A stretch of 44,359 nt of DNA, from positions 1 to 44,359 of the forward strand of contig SVRU01000012.1 in assembly GCA_015064665.1 (NCBI GenBank), written 5' to 3'. This document shows positions 7,305 to 14,832 of the stretch, one piece after another; the stretch's first letter is position 1, and the number at the start of each line of letters is the position of its first letter. This DNA comes from Oscillospiraceae bacterium (GTDB taxonomy: Bacteria > Bacillota_A > Clostridia > Oscillospirales > CAG-272). The notes beneath the pieces are model-generated. The model was not told where the DNA came from and searched no databases. It saw only the letters and a program-made list of their open reading frames with translations. A program made the translations under genes and the position numbers.

Positions 7305-7324
7305 GACGCAAGGCGTCAATATAC
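7305..7324. repeat. GACGC-hairpin repeat, copy 3
   Basis: TTTTGACGC-AAG-GCGTCAATATAC, one base longer than copy 2, again followed by GTATGCGAACC (from 7370). Confidence 0.65.
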
Positions 7325-7468
7325 CCTCACTCTGCGCCTGAAGAGTAAACTCTTCGATCTCCGAGTGGGGTATGCGAACCTAATTCGCGCGATAACTTTG
7401 TTTTTCTTTGCTTAATTGTTTTTCTTTGTGCGGGCAATTTAAGTAGCGCGAACTAGGTTCTTCGGACC

Positions 7469-7527
7469 AGATGGTCCACCGGCAGAAACAAAAAAGCCAC
7501 CCGATAGGGTGGCGTTTCTGCTGGTGG
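7469..7527. repeat. 59-base hairpin block, copy B, overlapping the tRNA 3' end
   Basis: Same block as copy A. Here the palindrome extends to AGATGGTCCACC/GGTGGACCATCT, so one arm is the 3' acceptor end of the tRNA gene. In the precursor transcript the tRNA 3' end could pair with the trailer. Confidence 0.85.
7490..7513 (-). terminator. Terminator of the tRNA(CAT) gene
   Basis: On the minus strand GCCACCC-TATC-GGGTGGC is followed directly by TTTTTT, nine bases after the tRNA CCA end. It forms the inner part of hairpin block B. Confidence 0.8.
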
Positions 7528-7598
7528 ACCATCTAGGACTCGAACCTAGGACCGACCGGTTATGAGCCGGTAGCTCTAACCAACTGAGCTAATGGTCC
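7522..7598 (-). tRNA. tRNA with CAT anticodon (Met or lysidine-modified Ile2)
   Basis: Minus strand, 77 bases including an encoded CCA. The acceptor stem is GGACCAT/ATGGTCC with discriminator A, the D-arm is TAGCTCAGTTGGTTAGAGCTA, and the anticodon loop is CTCATAA with anticodon CAT. The T-arm is CTAGGTTCGAGTCCTAG. The GGACC acceptor and GGCTCATAACC arm resemble Firmicute tRNA-Ile2 (read as AUA after lysidine modification), but elongator Met cannot be excluded by eye. It stands alone between a terminator hairpin and the lipoprotein genes. Confidence 0.95.
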
Positions 7599-7694
7599 AT
7601 TTCGTGACCGCTATATTATAGCAAATAAATATTAACGAGTTGTTAACAAATTGTGTATAAATATAAAATAGTGTTTATTTTACTAAAAATATTG

Positions 7695-7723
7695 ACGGCA
7701 GAGGATTTTTTCACCTCTGCCGT
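7695..7723 (-). terminator. Terminator of the lipoprotein operon
   Basis: ACGGCAGAGG pairs perfectly with CCTCTGCCGT around a 9-base loop. It lies 42 bases past the stop of the last lipoprotein gene and is followed on the minus strand by CAATATTTTT. Confidence 0.75.
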
Positions 7724-7764
7724 TATTAATCGGCGCTTTAATGCACCGAAAAAGCTCGATTAGA

Positions 7765-8352
7765 TTATTTGTAGTTAGCAACTACCTGTACCTTACCTGC
7801 TTCAAGAGTATAAACCAAAGAAAGCGAAACAATCTTGCCCTCTTCCTTGGTAAGAGTGAAGGTGACGTCTGCATCGTATGCAACGCCGAATACAGACTTG
7901 GTGTTAGAAGCCTTTACGGTTGCGGAGAGAACGTTTCCATCCTCGCTAACCGTGTAATTCATTTTATCGTTGAGCTTAATCTTGGTTGCAGCTGCGTCAG
8001 CGGGGATTTTAGCTGCAATTGAAGTGTCAGAATAAGTGCCGTCCTTATAGGTAACGGTTCCGGTTTTCTCGGCAATAACGCTGTCAGCTGAGCCTGCGCC
8101 AATTGAAGCAAACTCTTCGTAAGCATAGTTAAGCTCGAAAGAACCGTCCTCTGCAATAGCTGCAGTATAGGTAGCGGTAAGAGGACCGAATTCGGTATGC
8201 ATGGTTACAGTACCTGCAACGTTAGTGGGCTGTGTAGCTGAAATTGCAGCAGTGAATTCCTCAACGCTTTCATTACCGCACGCGGTAAATGCAAAGGTTC
8301 CGATCAGCATGTAAACAACCAATATGGCTGAAATAATTATATTCTTTTTCAT
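7765..8352 (-). CDS. Putative lipoprotein (tandem family, member 3)
   Basis: 195 residues. The signal sequence MKKNIIISAILVVYMLIGTF is followed by a lipobox ending AFTAC (lipidated Cys about residue 25). The mature part is a single Thr/Ala-rich, beta-strand-like domain with alternating polar patterns (GTVTMHTEFGPLTATYTAAI, GTVTYKDGTYSDTS). Near the C-terminus NTKSVFG, then ADVTFTLTKEEGK and SLSLVY, match the corresponding region of the two neighbouring lipoproteins. All three are probably cell-surface paralogs from tandem duplication. I do not recognise the family; the fold suggests a binding or structural role. Confidence 0.8.
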   Translation of the reverse strand: MKKNIIISAILVVYMLIGTFAFTACGNESVEEFTAAISATQPTNVAGTVTMHTEFGPLTATYTAAIAEDGSFELNYAYEEFASIGAGSADSVIAEKTGTVTYKDGTYSDTSIAAKIPADAAATKIKLNDKMNYTVSEDGNVLSATVKASNTKSVFGVAYDADVTFTLTKEEGKIVSLSLVYTLEAGKVQVVANYK

Positions 8353-8374
8353 TTAACTTTTCCTCCCAAACCAA

Positions 8375-9055
8375 TCATTTAATAGTGATCGTCTGGCTCT
8401 CGTAGGAATACGATGCCTCAACGGTAACCTTTATTGTGGGATACTTTTCATTATCTTCATTAGCTACGTTATATTCCATCTTAACGCCGATGATATCTGC
8501 GCCGGAATGAGCAATGGTAACGGCTACGTCAGATGTGATTTCATAACCGAATACAGCCTTGGTATTTGCCGCAAGAACGGTAAAGGTATAAGCCTTATTT
8601 TCTGCATCTTCTTTGAAATCGACAACGGTTTCCTTAGTAAGCGTCAATGCGGTAGCACCTGTTGCGGGAGCAAAGTTCTCTCCGTCAGCATCCCATTTTC
8701 CGCCGTCAACGCGAACGCCGAGCTCCTCATGGTATTCTTTAATACCGGATACGTTCTCAATAACACCGAGAACGTCAATAGAAGAACCGCTTTCAAGGTC
8801 GCGAAGCTGCTGGTAATCATACTCATACACTGCAACCTCAGCGCCGTCAACCATACCAATTTTAAGAGTTGCTTCACCAGTGAGAGTATAGTCGCCAAAC
8901 TCCTGAGTGGTCTTGGTATATACCATAGAAGGTGAAATTGCGTTGTACATTCCGTTTATTTCATCAAACGCGGAAAGCGTCGCATCCTCCTTATCGCAGG
9001 AGAACAACATAAACGCACACGCCAATACAAGAACGATAGATATAATATTCTTCAT
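8375..9055 (-). CDS. Putative lipoprotein (tandem family, member 2)
   Basis: 226 residues with a lipoprotein signal (MKNIISIVLVLACAFMLFSC, Cys at residue 20). The mature domain is acidic and predicted to be beta-rich. A stretch near the C-terminus, NTKAVFGYEITSDVAVTIAH, then IIGVKMEYN, aligns with NTKSVFG in the 3' neighbour and DTEAVLG in the 5' neighbour. It sits 22 bases upstream of the third gene and 40 bases downstream of the first, so the three form one operon. Function not recognised; probably surface-exposed and anchored to the outer face of the membrane. Confidence 0.8.
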   Translation of the reverse strand: MKNIISIVLVLACAFMLFSCDKEDATLSAFDEINGMYNAISPSMVYTKTTQEFGDYTLTGEATLKIGMVDGAEVAVYEYDYQQLRDLESGSSIDVLGVIENVSGIKEYHEELGVRVDGGKWDADGENFAPATGATALTLTKETVVDFKEDAENKAYTFTVLAANTKAVFGYEITSDVAVTIAHSGADIIGVKMEYNVANEDNEKYPTIKVTVEASYSYESQTITIK

Positions 9056-9095
9056 TATCTTAATGCCTTTCTTTCAGTTATTCTTCTGTAGGGAC

Positions 9096-9728
9096 TTACT
9101 CCGCGAAAGGAGATTGGATTTCAGCGTAGGAGTACGAAGTTTCATAAGAAACCTGCCCCTCATTCTCGGTTACGTAGCTTATGTAGATCTGTCTTAAGCT
9201 CTTACCGTCGTGAACGATTCTGATGCTTACGCCGTCTTCGTCGGCGCTAAGCTTAGTTCCAAGAACAGCCTCAGTATCCTCAGCAGATACTGTTGCGGTC
9301 AAGGTCTTGCCGTCCGTGCTGATTTTGTAATCCTTCAATTTGCCGGAAGCAAGGTTAAGCTCAAACTGCATAGCGGTTTCGCTCGGAACTTGAGCCGACC
9401 ACGTTGCACCGCCGTCGGTGGAGTAAAGACCGTCGCGGTAGTAAACCGTAACCGGAACGGATTTGATAAATTCGTTTTCATCAAGTCCGGGAGAAGGAAT
9501 CTGGTATGTTTCATACTCACAATCCATCACGAAATCAGAACCAAACAATTGAGTTTCGTATCTTCCTGTCAAACTGTTTTTGCCGTCGTTGTATGAGGTC
9601 AAAGTGATTATTTTTGTAGGCTCAGACGACGAAACAATCTGCGCAAAGCTGTCAATCGGGCTCTCGTCACACGAGAAAAGCGCGAACACACAGCTAAGAG
9701 CGATAAGCAATGATATAATTTTTTTCAT
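9096..9728 (-). CDS. Putative lipoprotein (tandem family, member 1)
   Basis: The start at 9728 (MKKIISLLIALSCVFALFSC, lipidated Cys at 20) is chosen because the signal peptide begins there; an upstream in-frame ATG at 9776 would add 16 non-hydrophobic residues and touches the promoter. That gives 210 residues. The mature part has RYETQLFG, VYYRDGLYSTDGGATW and the family motif DTEAVLG followed by VSIRIVHDGK. It is the first gene of the lipoprotein operon, 48 bases from the promoter. Its shared plan with the next two genes and its similar length indicate duplication. The function is unknown. Confidence 0.8.
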   Translation of the reverse strand: MKKIISLLIALSCVFALFSCDESPIDSFAQIVSSSEPTKIITLTSYNDGKNSLTGRYETQLFGSDFVMDCEYETYQIPSPGLDENEFIKSVPVTVYYRDGLYSTDGGATWSAQVPSETAMQFELNLASGKLKDYKISTDGKTLTATVSAEDTEAVLGTKLSADEDGVSIRIVHDGKSLRQIYISYVTENEGQVSYETSYSYAEIQSPFAE

Positions 9729-9776
9729 TTCAGTACCTGTTTTGCCTTTCGTTACATTTTTAGAGATATCATACAT

Positions 9777-9805
9777 ATTATAAAGTATTTTTCGGCAAAA
9801 GTCAA
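9777..9805 (-). promoter_or_regulatory. Promoter of the lipoprotein operon
   Basis: Minus-strand TTGACT (9800-9805) and TATAAT (9777-9782) with 17-base spacing, 48 bases before the chosen start codon. Confidence 0.75.
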
Positions 9806-9938
9806 TAGCTCGCCAATCTTTATCGTCATTGTCGACGCCAAAATTTAAGGCTTCATTTTATTTAAAATGACCAAAAATCCGCGTTTTTCGCCTTTTAAAA
9901 GCTATTTTTAATAACAAACGGTGAAACAACGCCGGCAA

Positions 9939-11018
9939 TTATCTGTTAAAATACCCTTCTCTGTAAAGAAGCTCTGCTATAAGAACCGCGCCGCCCGCAG
10001 CGCCGCGAAGCGTATTATGCGAAAGACCTACGAACTTGTAATCGTAAACGGCGTCCTCGCGAAGTCTTCCCACCGATACGCCCATTCCGCCGTAAAGGTC
10101 GCGGTCAAGCTTCGTTTGAGGACGGTTATCCTCCTCAAAATAGGTGATGAACTGTTCGGGCGCAGAGGGCAGACCGAGAATCTGAGGCTTTCCTTCAAAC
10201 GTTTTCCAATCCTCAAGAATCTGCTCCTTTGAGGGCTTGTTCTCAAACTTAACGAAAACGGCAGCCATATGGCCGTCACTTACGGGAACGCGCAGGCACT
10301 GGGTAGTTATCACGGGGGATTTAGCGGGAACAATTTCTCCGCCCTCAACGCCGCCCCATACGCGAAGAGGCTCTTTCTCACTCTTCTCCTCTTCTCCGCC
10401 GATAAACGGAATAAGGTTATCAACCATTTCGGGCCATTCGTTAAAGGTTTTTCCCGCACCGCTTATAGCCTGATACGTGGTTGCAACTATCTCCTTTATG
10501 CCGTACTTCATAAGGGGAGTAAGCGCTCCTACGTAGGACTGGATTGAGCAGTTGGGCTTAACCGCAATAAAACCGCGCTTTGTTCCGAGACGCTTTTTCT
10601 GAGCTGCGATAACCTCAAGATGAGCGTCGTTTATCTCGGGAATTACCATGGGAACGTCAGGTGTCCATCTGTGTGCCGAGTTGTTTGAAACAACGGGAAT
10701 TTCAGCCTTTGCATATCTTTCCTCAAGCGCGCAGGTTTCATCCTTGGGCATATTTACGGCGCAGAATACAAAATCGCATATTTCACCGACCTTGTCAACC
10801 TCGTCGGAAGAGATAACTACCATATCCTTCACCGATTCGGGAACGTCCACCGACATCTTCCATCTTTCCCCAACCGCTTCGGAATACTTCTGACCTGCAG
10901 AACGGGGACCCGCAATAAGTGCGGAAATTTCAAAATAAGGATGCTTTTCAAGCAGCAAAACGAATCTCTGGCCAACCATACCGGTTGCGCCTATAATACC
11001 GACTTTCATTTTATTCAT
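9939..11018 (-). CDS. asd: Aspartate-semialdehyde dehydrogenase
   Basis: 359 residues, full length for the archaeal/fungal-type branch of the family. The NADP-binding start is KVGIIGATGMVGQRFVLLLE. The active-site Cys is C157 in VKPNCSIQSYV, preceded by VVSNNSAHRW, and the acid/base His lies in the RVPVSDGHMAAVFV segment (about 259). The enzyme reduces aspartyl phosphate to aspartate semialdehyde, the branch point to lysine/diaminopimelate, threonine and methionine. AAGGAG precedes the start at a normal distance. It is a single-gene unit with its own promoter, upstream of the lipoprotein genes and downstream of the spoIIIA terminator. Confidence 0.96.
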   Translation of the reverse strand: MNKMKVGIIGATGMVGQRFVLLLEKHPYFEISALIAGPRSAGQKYSEAVGERWKMSVDVPESVKDMVVISSDEVDKVGEICDFVFCAVNMPKDETCALEERYAKAEIPVVSNNSAHRWTPDVPMVIPEINDAHLEVIAAQKKRLGTKRGFIAVKPNCSIQSYVGALTPLMKYGIKEIVATTYQAISGAGKTFNEWPEMVDNLIPFIGGEEEKSEKEPLRVWGGVEGGEIVPAKSPVITTQCLRVPVSDGHMAAVFVKFENKPSKEQILEDWKTFEGKPQILGLPSAPEQFITYFEEDNRPQTKLDRDLYGGMGVSVGRLREDAVYDYKFVGLSHNTLRGAAGGAVLIAELLYREGYFNR

Positions 11019-11047
11019 ATTAAAACTCTCCTTAATAAATATACACT

Positions 11048-11076
11048 ATTCTAACATATTAATTAAATATTGTCAA
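11048..11076 (-). promoter_or_regulatory. Promoter of asd
   Basis: Minus-strand TTGACA (11071-11076) and TAGAAT (11048-11053) with 17-base spacing, about 30 bases ahead of the start codon. Confidence 0.75.
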
Positions 11077-11093
11077 GAAATGCTCTGAAAAAA

Positions 11094-11127
11094 ATGCAGG
11101 CCGCCGTTAAAATTGGGCGGTCTGCAT
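11094..11127 (-). terminator. Terminator of the spoIIIA operon
   Basis: ATGCAGACCGCCC and GGCGGCCTGCAT pair with one mismatch or wobble and are followed on the minus strand by TTTTTTT, 25 bases after the spoIIIAH stop. Confidence 0.85.
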
Positions 11128-11151
11128 TCTCAGCCGAATCAAAAAAACTTT

Positions 11152-11721
11152 CTATTTGTTTATAATGCTGATGTTTTCGGGAGAAATTCCCGTTGTTTCA
11201 TAAACAATTGCAAGTATCTGAGCTGCTTGATTTGCCTGAAGCGACTCTGCCTTTACGATGACGCTGACACTGTCCTCTGCAATTACGGCAACGCACTCCT
11301 CAAATCCCTTGGCCTTAACGAGTGACTCAATATTAGCTTCGTTTTGAATATCAACCGCTATCTTGGATATTTTCTCCGCTGCTTCTGCCTTTGCCGATTC
11401 GGTTGCATCCTCGTTTTCGGTTACGAGCTTCAATACGTCAATTGCCTCATCTCTTGACTGCTTGCGAGTAAGAATTGTAGAGGTGAAATAGTTGTTTTCC
11501 TCTTCCGAGCCGTCGGACTCGCCGCCGGTTGTCTGGCTTGAGTCAACATTGTTATCCATGTTATTATCGCCGTATCCCAGCGAGCTTATCGGATCGTAAA
11601 ACCAGCGATAATTGAGATACACGGCAAGACCGATGAGAAGAACTGCCGCGATGATTACCACGCTCCGTGTGGATTTTGATGAAAAAAACTTTTTTACCTT
11701 TTCGTTTTGCATTTTATGCAT
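11152..11721 (-). CDS. spoIIIAH: Stage III sporulation protein AH
   Basis: 189 residues. A single membrane segment (about 20-37, SVVIIAAVLLIGLAVYLNYR) is followed by an acidic linker and a C-terminal YscJ/FliF-like ring-building domain (DEAIDVLKLVTENED, IESLVKAKGFEECVAVIAE, SVSVIVKAESL, ILAIVYETTGISPENISI). SpoIIIAH is the mother-cell partner of forespore SpoIIQ in the feeding-tube channel across the intermembrane space of the engulfing forespore. It is the last gene of the operon, 63 bases after spoIIIAG. Two ATGs are possible (11721, or 11712 with better spacing from AGGAG). Confidence 0.95.
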   Translation of the reverse strand: MHKMQNEKVKKFFSSKSTRSVVIIAAVLLIGLAVYLNYRWFYDPISSLGYGDNNMDNNVDSSQTTGGESDGSEEENNYFTSTILTRKQSRDEAIDVLKLVTENEDATESAKAEAAEKISKIAVDIQNEANIESLVKAKGFEECVAVIAEDSVSVIVKAESLQANQAAQILAIVYETTGISPENISIINK

Positions 11722-11784
11722 CTCTCCTTGTTTTCGTTACTTGATACATACTATGTAACACAGTTTCGGGATATTACCGCTTTT

Positions 11785-12210
11785 TCAAGAATTTAATTTC
11801 AAAACCGCTACTCTGTTTGAGCCAATATCAAAAAGTGCCGTTATCATTTCGGTTATACGGCACCTTACCGTGTCGTTATCCGCTCCGCGACAGACGACCG
11901 TAACTCCTTGCACCTGCGGCGGCTTTACTTCTATGAGCGTCGAGCCCTTGTAAACCCGTTCTTCACCTCGTTCAAAGGTTATGAATACCTTGCACTTTCC
12001 GACTCCGTCAACCGACGCGCAAAGAGAGCGGATCTCTTCTTCGAGCTCCGCTTTGTACTCGTCAAGACTTTTTTCCTCCTTGCCGTCATCTTGTTTATCA
12101 GCACCGCCAAAAGACGAAAAGAATATAAGCGCAACTCCGAGAACGGCAAGCAATAAAGGAAGCAGCGACTTTTTGTTTCTTTTAAGATAACCGAAAAAAG
12201 AATTAACCAA
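11785..12210 (-). CDS. spoIIIAG: Stage III sporulation protein AG
   Basis: 141 residues, shorter than the ~230-residue Bacillus homolog. One membrane segment (about 15-32, LLPLLLAVLGVALIFFSS) is followed by the conserved domain LEEEIRSLCASVDGVGKCKV, FERGEERVYKGS, PQVQGVTVVCRGADND and ITALFDIGSNRVAVLKL. Homologs form a large ring in the SpoIIIA-SpoIIQ complex. The shortness comes mostly from a reduced linker between the membrane anchor and the ring domain. It overlaps spoIIIAF by eight bases, so the two are translationally coupled. Confidence 0.95.
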   Translation of the reverse strand: MVNSFFGYLKRNKKSLLPLLLAVLGVALIFFSSFGGADKQDDGKEEKSLDEYKAELEEEIRSLCASVDGVGKCKVFITFERGEERVYKGSTLIEVKPPQVQGVTVVCRGADNDTVRCRITEMITALFDIGSNRVAVLKLNS

Positions 12211-12673
12211 TTTTTATATTCACCTCACACTCACCGAGTCCCTGCTCGGTTATATATTCTTCTATGGAGCGAAAGTCTGAAAACGCCCCTTTATTGCAAA
12301 GGAGAATTTTTATTTTTTCGGCTTTCATATTTTTAAAATTAAAGCCGTAGATATAAACCTCCGCTGAGCCCTCTTCAATTCCATATTTTGTATATAATAG
12401 TTTACATATTCCTTTCTTAAATGCCTCTTCCGCGACCTTTTCGTATTCTCCCTCGGATTCCGTGACACCGAATTCCAAGCCGCTTATATAATCCTTTACG
12501 CTATCACCTGAAAGATTTGACGCAAAACTGAAAAGAGGAGTAAGAGCAGTATACAAAAGCAAGACCGTCGTAGCAAATTTAACGGTTTTTTCGGACGGAG
12601 AGGGATAGGATAAAAAGGAAATCATTCCAAGCACCGCAGACATGATCACGACGGGAACGAGGTATTCACCCAA
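12203..12673 (-). CDS. spoIIIAF: Stage III sporulation protein AF
   Basis: 156 residues. Two N-terminal membrane helices (about 5-23 and 32-52) precede a soluble domain ending in GLGECEVNIKIG. It contains VAEEAFKKGICKLLYTKYGI and AEVYIYGFNFKNMKAEKIKI, characteristic of the family's small ring-fold domain. It is a membrane component of the SpoIIIA channel made in the mother cell under SigE in model species. It overlaps both neighbours by eight bases. Confidence 0.93.
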   Translation of the reverse strand: MGEYLVPVVIMSAVLGMISFLSYPSPSEKTVKFATTVLLLYTALTPLFSFASNLSGDSVKDYISGLEFGVTESEGEYEKVAEEAFKKGICKLLYTKYGIEEGSAEVYIYGFNFKNMKAEKIKILLCNKGAFSDFRSIEEYITEQGLGECEVNIKIG

Positions 12674-13754
12674 AAACGCTCACCCCGCTTTTTATAAACA
12701 CAACGACCTCGGATATATACACGACGGCAGAGAGCGCGTAAACCGAAATGAGCGCGTCAACGGAAGAACGGAATGCCGAAAAGGCGCGTACTCCCCCGGA
12801 CGAGCCCATAAATTCAAGCAAGGTGATAGCAGCGGAAAACGAGAATCTGTATAAAAGCATCGTAACGAGCGGGGAAATCGTGAGAACGATTATTACCGTA
12901 ACCGAAGATATTCCCACCATACTTTTTACGTAAGAAAGTCCTCCGGCAAGAGTTGATAACGCTCCCGACACGGTAGAGCCGACAACGGGTATCATTCCGG
13001 ATGCCGCATACTTTGCCGCGCGCAGATACGCGCTGTCCTGGGCACCCGTTATTACCGATTGCATCGAAACCGCACCTATAATGACCGCCGTGCTTATTCC
13101 CACGACCCACATAAACATATTTTTTATTCCCTTTGCCACCGAGGATATCGCTCCGCCGTCCATACTTGCCGCAAGCGCAAGCGCAAAAAGCGCGAAGACA
13201 AGCGGAATCAAAACCTCGCTCGACAGGTACGAAACGGCTCCGAGAGTAACGTTCATATTGAACGCCTGCGATGCTGCCGAGTTGACGTTTCCGCCCACCG
13301 TAAGTATGCCTGTCAGTATAGGTATAATTCCCGAAAAAAAGGTTGAAAGTGCTTCAAGACTGTCCTTTACCGAAAAACAAAGCCAGCCTATTTTACCAAA
13401 TATGAGAACCGAAGATATAACCGATATCGCTGCCGCGCAATTTTTTGCAAGTGCTCCGTTTTCAATCGGTGTCACCGATTCCGAGGTGGCAATTATCAGA
13501 GAAATACCGATAAGCATTGCAAAAAAGGACGCCGCCTCGCCAAGTCCGCTCTCGAACGCCGAAAGAAGCTCGGAAAGAAGAGATTCCACTCCAACGCCGA
13601 AAAACGCGTCCTCGGGATTTTCGGACACTATCCCCTCCGGCGCGACCTCAAGATAATCCTGCCAATACCTTTCGGTTTCCGCTTTGTCAAAAGATAGCGG
13701 TGCGGACACCGTGGAAAACATCATAACAAAAGACAAACAGATTTTAAATATCAT
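12666..13754 (-). CDS. spoIIIAE: Stage III sporulation protein AE
   Basis: 362 residues. An N-terminal signal sequence (MIFKICLSFVMMFSTVSA) and a short extracytoplasmic stretch precede seven or so membrane helices. Conserved Gly/Ser-rich blocks are present, for example LTGILTVGGNVNSAASQAFN, FMWVVGISTAVIIGAVSMQS, and ASGMIPVVGSTVSGALSTLA. This polytopic protein is thought to be the permease-like core of the SpoIIIA channel. Length and order match the family. It overlaps spoIIIAD by four bases and spoIIIAF by eight. Confidence 0.95.
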   Translation of the reverse strand: MIFKICLSFVMMFSTVSAPLSFDKAETERYWQDYLEVAPEGIVSENPEDAFFGVGVESLLSELLSAFESGLGEAASFFAMLIGISLIIATSESVTPIENGALAKNCAAAISVISSVLIFGKIGWLCFSVKDSLEALSTFFSGIIPILTGILTVGGNVNSAASQAFNMNVTLGAVSYLSSEVLIPLVFALFALALAASMDGGAISSVAKGIKNMFMWVVGISTAVIIGAVSMQSVITGAQDSAYLRAAKYAASGMIPVVGSTVSGALSTLAGGLSYVKSMVGISSVTVIIVLTISPLVTMLLYRFSFSAAITLLEFMGSSGGVRAFSAFRSSVDALISVYALSAVVYISEVVVFIKSGVSVFG

Positions 13755-14131
13755 TTTACAAGTCCTATTCCCGCCTTTATAATTTCTTCGAAATACGGTA
13801 TAACTACGGCTATTATTTCTACACGCCCGACCACTTCAACGGATTTTGCAATTCCCGCCTCGCCAAGCTCGCGGCAAATATCGGCGCATATGCCGAAAAG
13901 ATATCCGAGCCCCAGGACCTTTATCGCAGTCGAAAGCGCATCATCTATTTTTGCTTCGTTTCCTATCTTTTCAATCGAGGAAAAGACGAAATCCATAGTG
14001 TCTCTTGCTTCAGAAATAAAAAGAATTGCCGCCACCGCCGCAAAAATCGGAGTGCCCTTCCACCCGAAATTTTTCAACAAAAAAGCAACGAACGCAAGCA
14101 CGAGAGCCGTTCCGAAAAGCTTAAAAATCAA
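13751..14131 (-). CDS. spoIIIAD: Stage III sporulation protein AD
   Basis: 126 residues, almost entirely membrane helices. Typical segments are LFGTALVLAFVAFLLKN, FAAVAAILFISEARDTMDFV, AIKVLGLGYLFGICADICRE and SVEVVGRVEIIAVVIPYFEE. It is paralogous to SpoIIIAC and forms part of the membrane base of the channel. Four-base overlaps with both neighbours indicate coupled translation. Confidence 0.95.
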   Translation of the reverse strand: MIFKLFGTALVLAFVAFLLKNFGWKGTPIFAAVAAILFISEARDTMDFVFSSIEKIGNEAKIDDALSTAIKVLGLGYLFGICADICRELGEAGIAKSVEVVGRVEIIAVVIPYFEEIIKAGIGLVK

Positions 14132-14322
14132 ATTCCAAACACGTCCTTTACCATCTCGAAAAGCTCGCCAAGCTCACCGACAAGAATCATCAGAGCAACT
14201 ATAATTCCGGCTATCGAAACGTATATAGCCTGCTCGTCTCTGCCCGCCTTTGAAAGCATCTGACAGATAACGGTAACGATTATTCCGACCCCTGCAACCT
14301 TTAAAACGAGAGATATTTCCAC
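14128..14322 (-). CDS. spoIIIAC: Stage III sporulation protein AC
   Basis: 64 residues, two membrane helices (LVLKVAGVGIIVTVICQML and AIYVSIAGIIVALMILVGEL) separated by the conserved loop SKAGRDEQA. The length is exactly that expected. It is a channel base component located between spoIIIAB (18-base gap) and spoIIIAD (four-base overlap). Confidence 0.95.
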   Translation of the reverse strand: MEISLVLKVAGVGIIVTVICQMLSKAGRDEQAIYVSIAGIIVALMILVGELGELFEMVKDVFGI

Positions 14323-14340
14323 AAATAACTTCCTTTCAGT

Positions 14341-14832
14341 TTATATAACGAATATTATAAGACCAATTGCCGCCGTAACCGAAATTGCCGCAACCAATCT
14401 TGTATTTTTTACGCTTTCGGAAGCAAGGCTTGCGTAAAGCGATTCCATTCTTGCATGCGTCGCGTCGATAAGCTTTATCTGCCCGTCAAGATACCCTTCT
14501 CCAAAGGAGCTAAAAAAAAGAGAAAGCACTTCCTTTTCCTCGCAAGAGAGCGATAGCCGGGGCTCGCACAAGGAGAACGCCTGTCCTATACTGTCGGACG
14601 TGGCAAGAGCCTGAATAAATCCCGCGTCGGTAAGGCTTTCCGACTCGAATCCTTCACCGAGTTGCTTTGCCGGCTTGAGAAAGCATCCCACCTGTACTCT
14701 CATATGAGACAAAAAAGCCAAAAATTCCCTGCATTCCGACACTCTTTTTTTTACACGGCGACGATATTCCCCCGAAACTAAAAACGCGGCTAAAAGAACA
14801 CACAAAATTCCCACATATTTCACTGCACGCAC
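14341..14832 (-). CDS. spoIIIAB: Stage III sporulation protein AB
   Basis: 163 residues with an N-terminal membrane helix (VGILCVLLAAFLVSGEY) and a C-terminal one (AAISVTAAIGLIIFVI). These flank a helical cytoplasmic domain (RRVKKRVSECREFLAFLSHM, FFSSFGEGYLDGQI). The plan resembles GspF-like proteins, which pair with secretion ATPases, consistent with partnering SpoIIIAA. It overlaps spoIIIAA by 13 bases. Confidence 0.94.
   Translation of the reverse strand: MRAVKYVGILCVLLAAFLVSGEYRRRVKKRVSECREFLAFLSHMRVQVGCFLKPAKQLGEGFESESLTDAGFIQALATSDSIGQAFSLCEPRLSLSCEEKEVLSLFFSSFGEGYLDGQIKLIDATHARMESLYASLASESVKNTRLVAAISVTAAIGLIIFVI

Larger units (their letters stand above)
6806..7521. other. Gene-free mosaic of hairpin repeats and tRNA fragments
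   Basis: No convincing protein gene is present: the short open frames here lack ribosome binding sites and recognisable sequence. The stretch consists of three copies of a small GACGC..GCGTCAATAT hairpin (6900-6917, 6976-6993, 7305-7324), two nearly identical 59-base hairpin blocks (7207-7265, 7469-7527) and a tRNA-derived fragment (7011-7033). There is also a long inverted repeat with arms GAACCTAATTCGCGC and GCGCGAACTAGGTTC (about 7376-7459, one mismatch). GTATGCGAACC recurs at 7006 and 7370. It looks like successive duplication and decay next to the intact tRNA at 7522-7598. Confidence 0.7.

Noticed and set aside
6895..7527. CRISPR array
   Set aside because: Repeated elements are few, of unequal length and spacing, palindromic over their whole length and partly identical to a tRNA; there are no cas genes.
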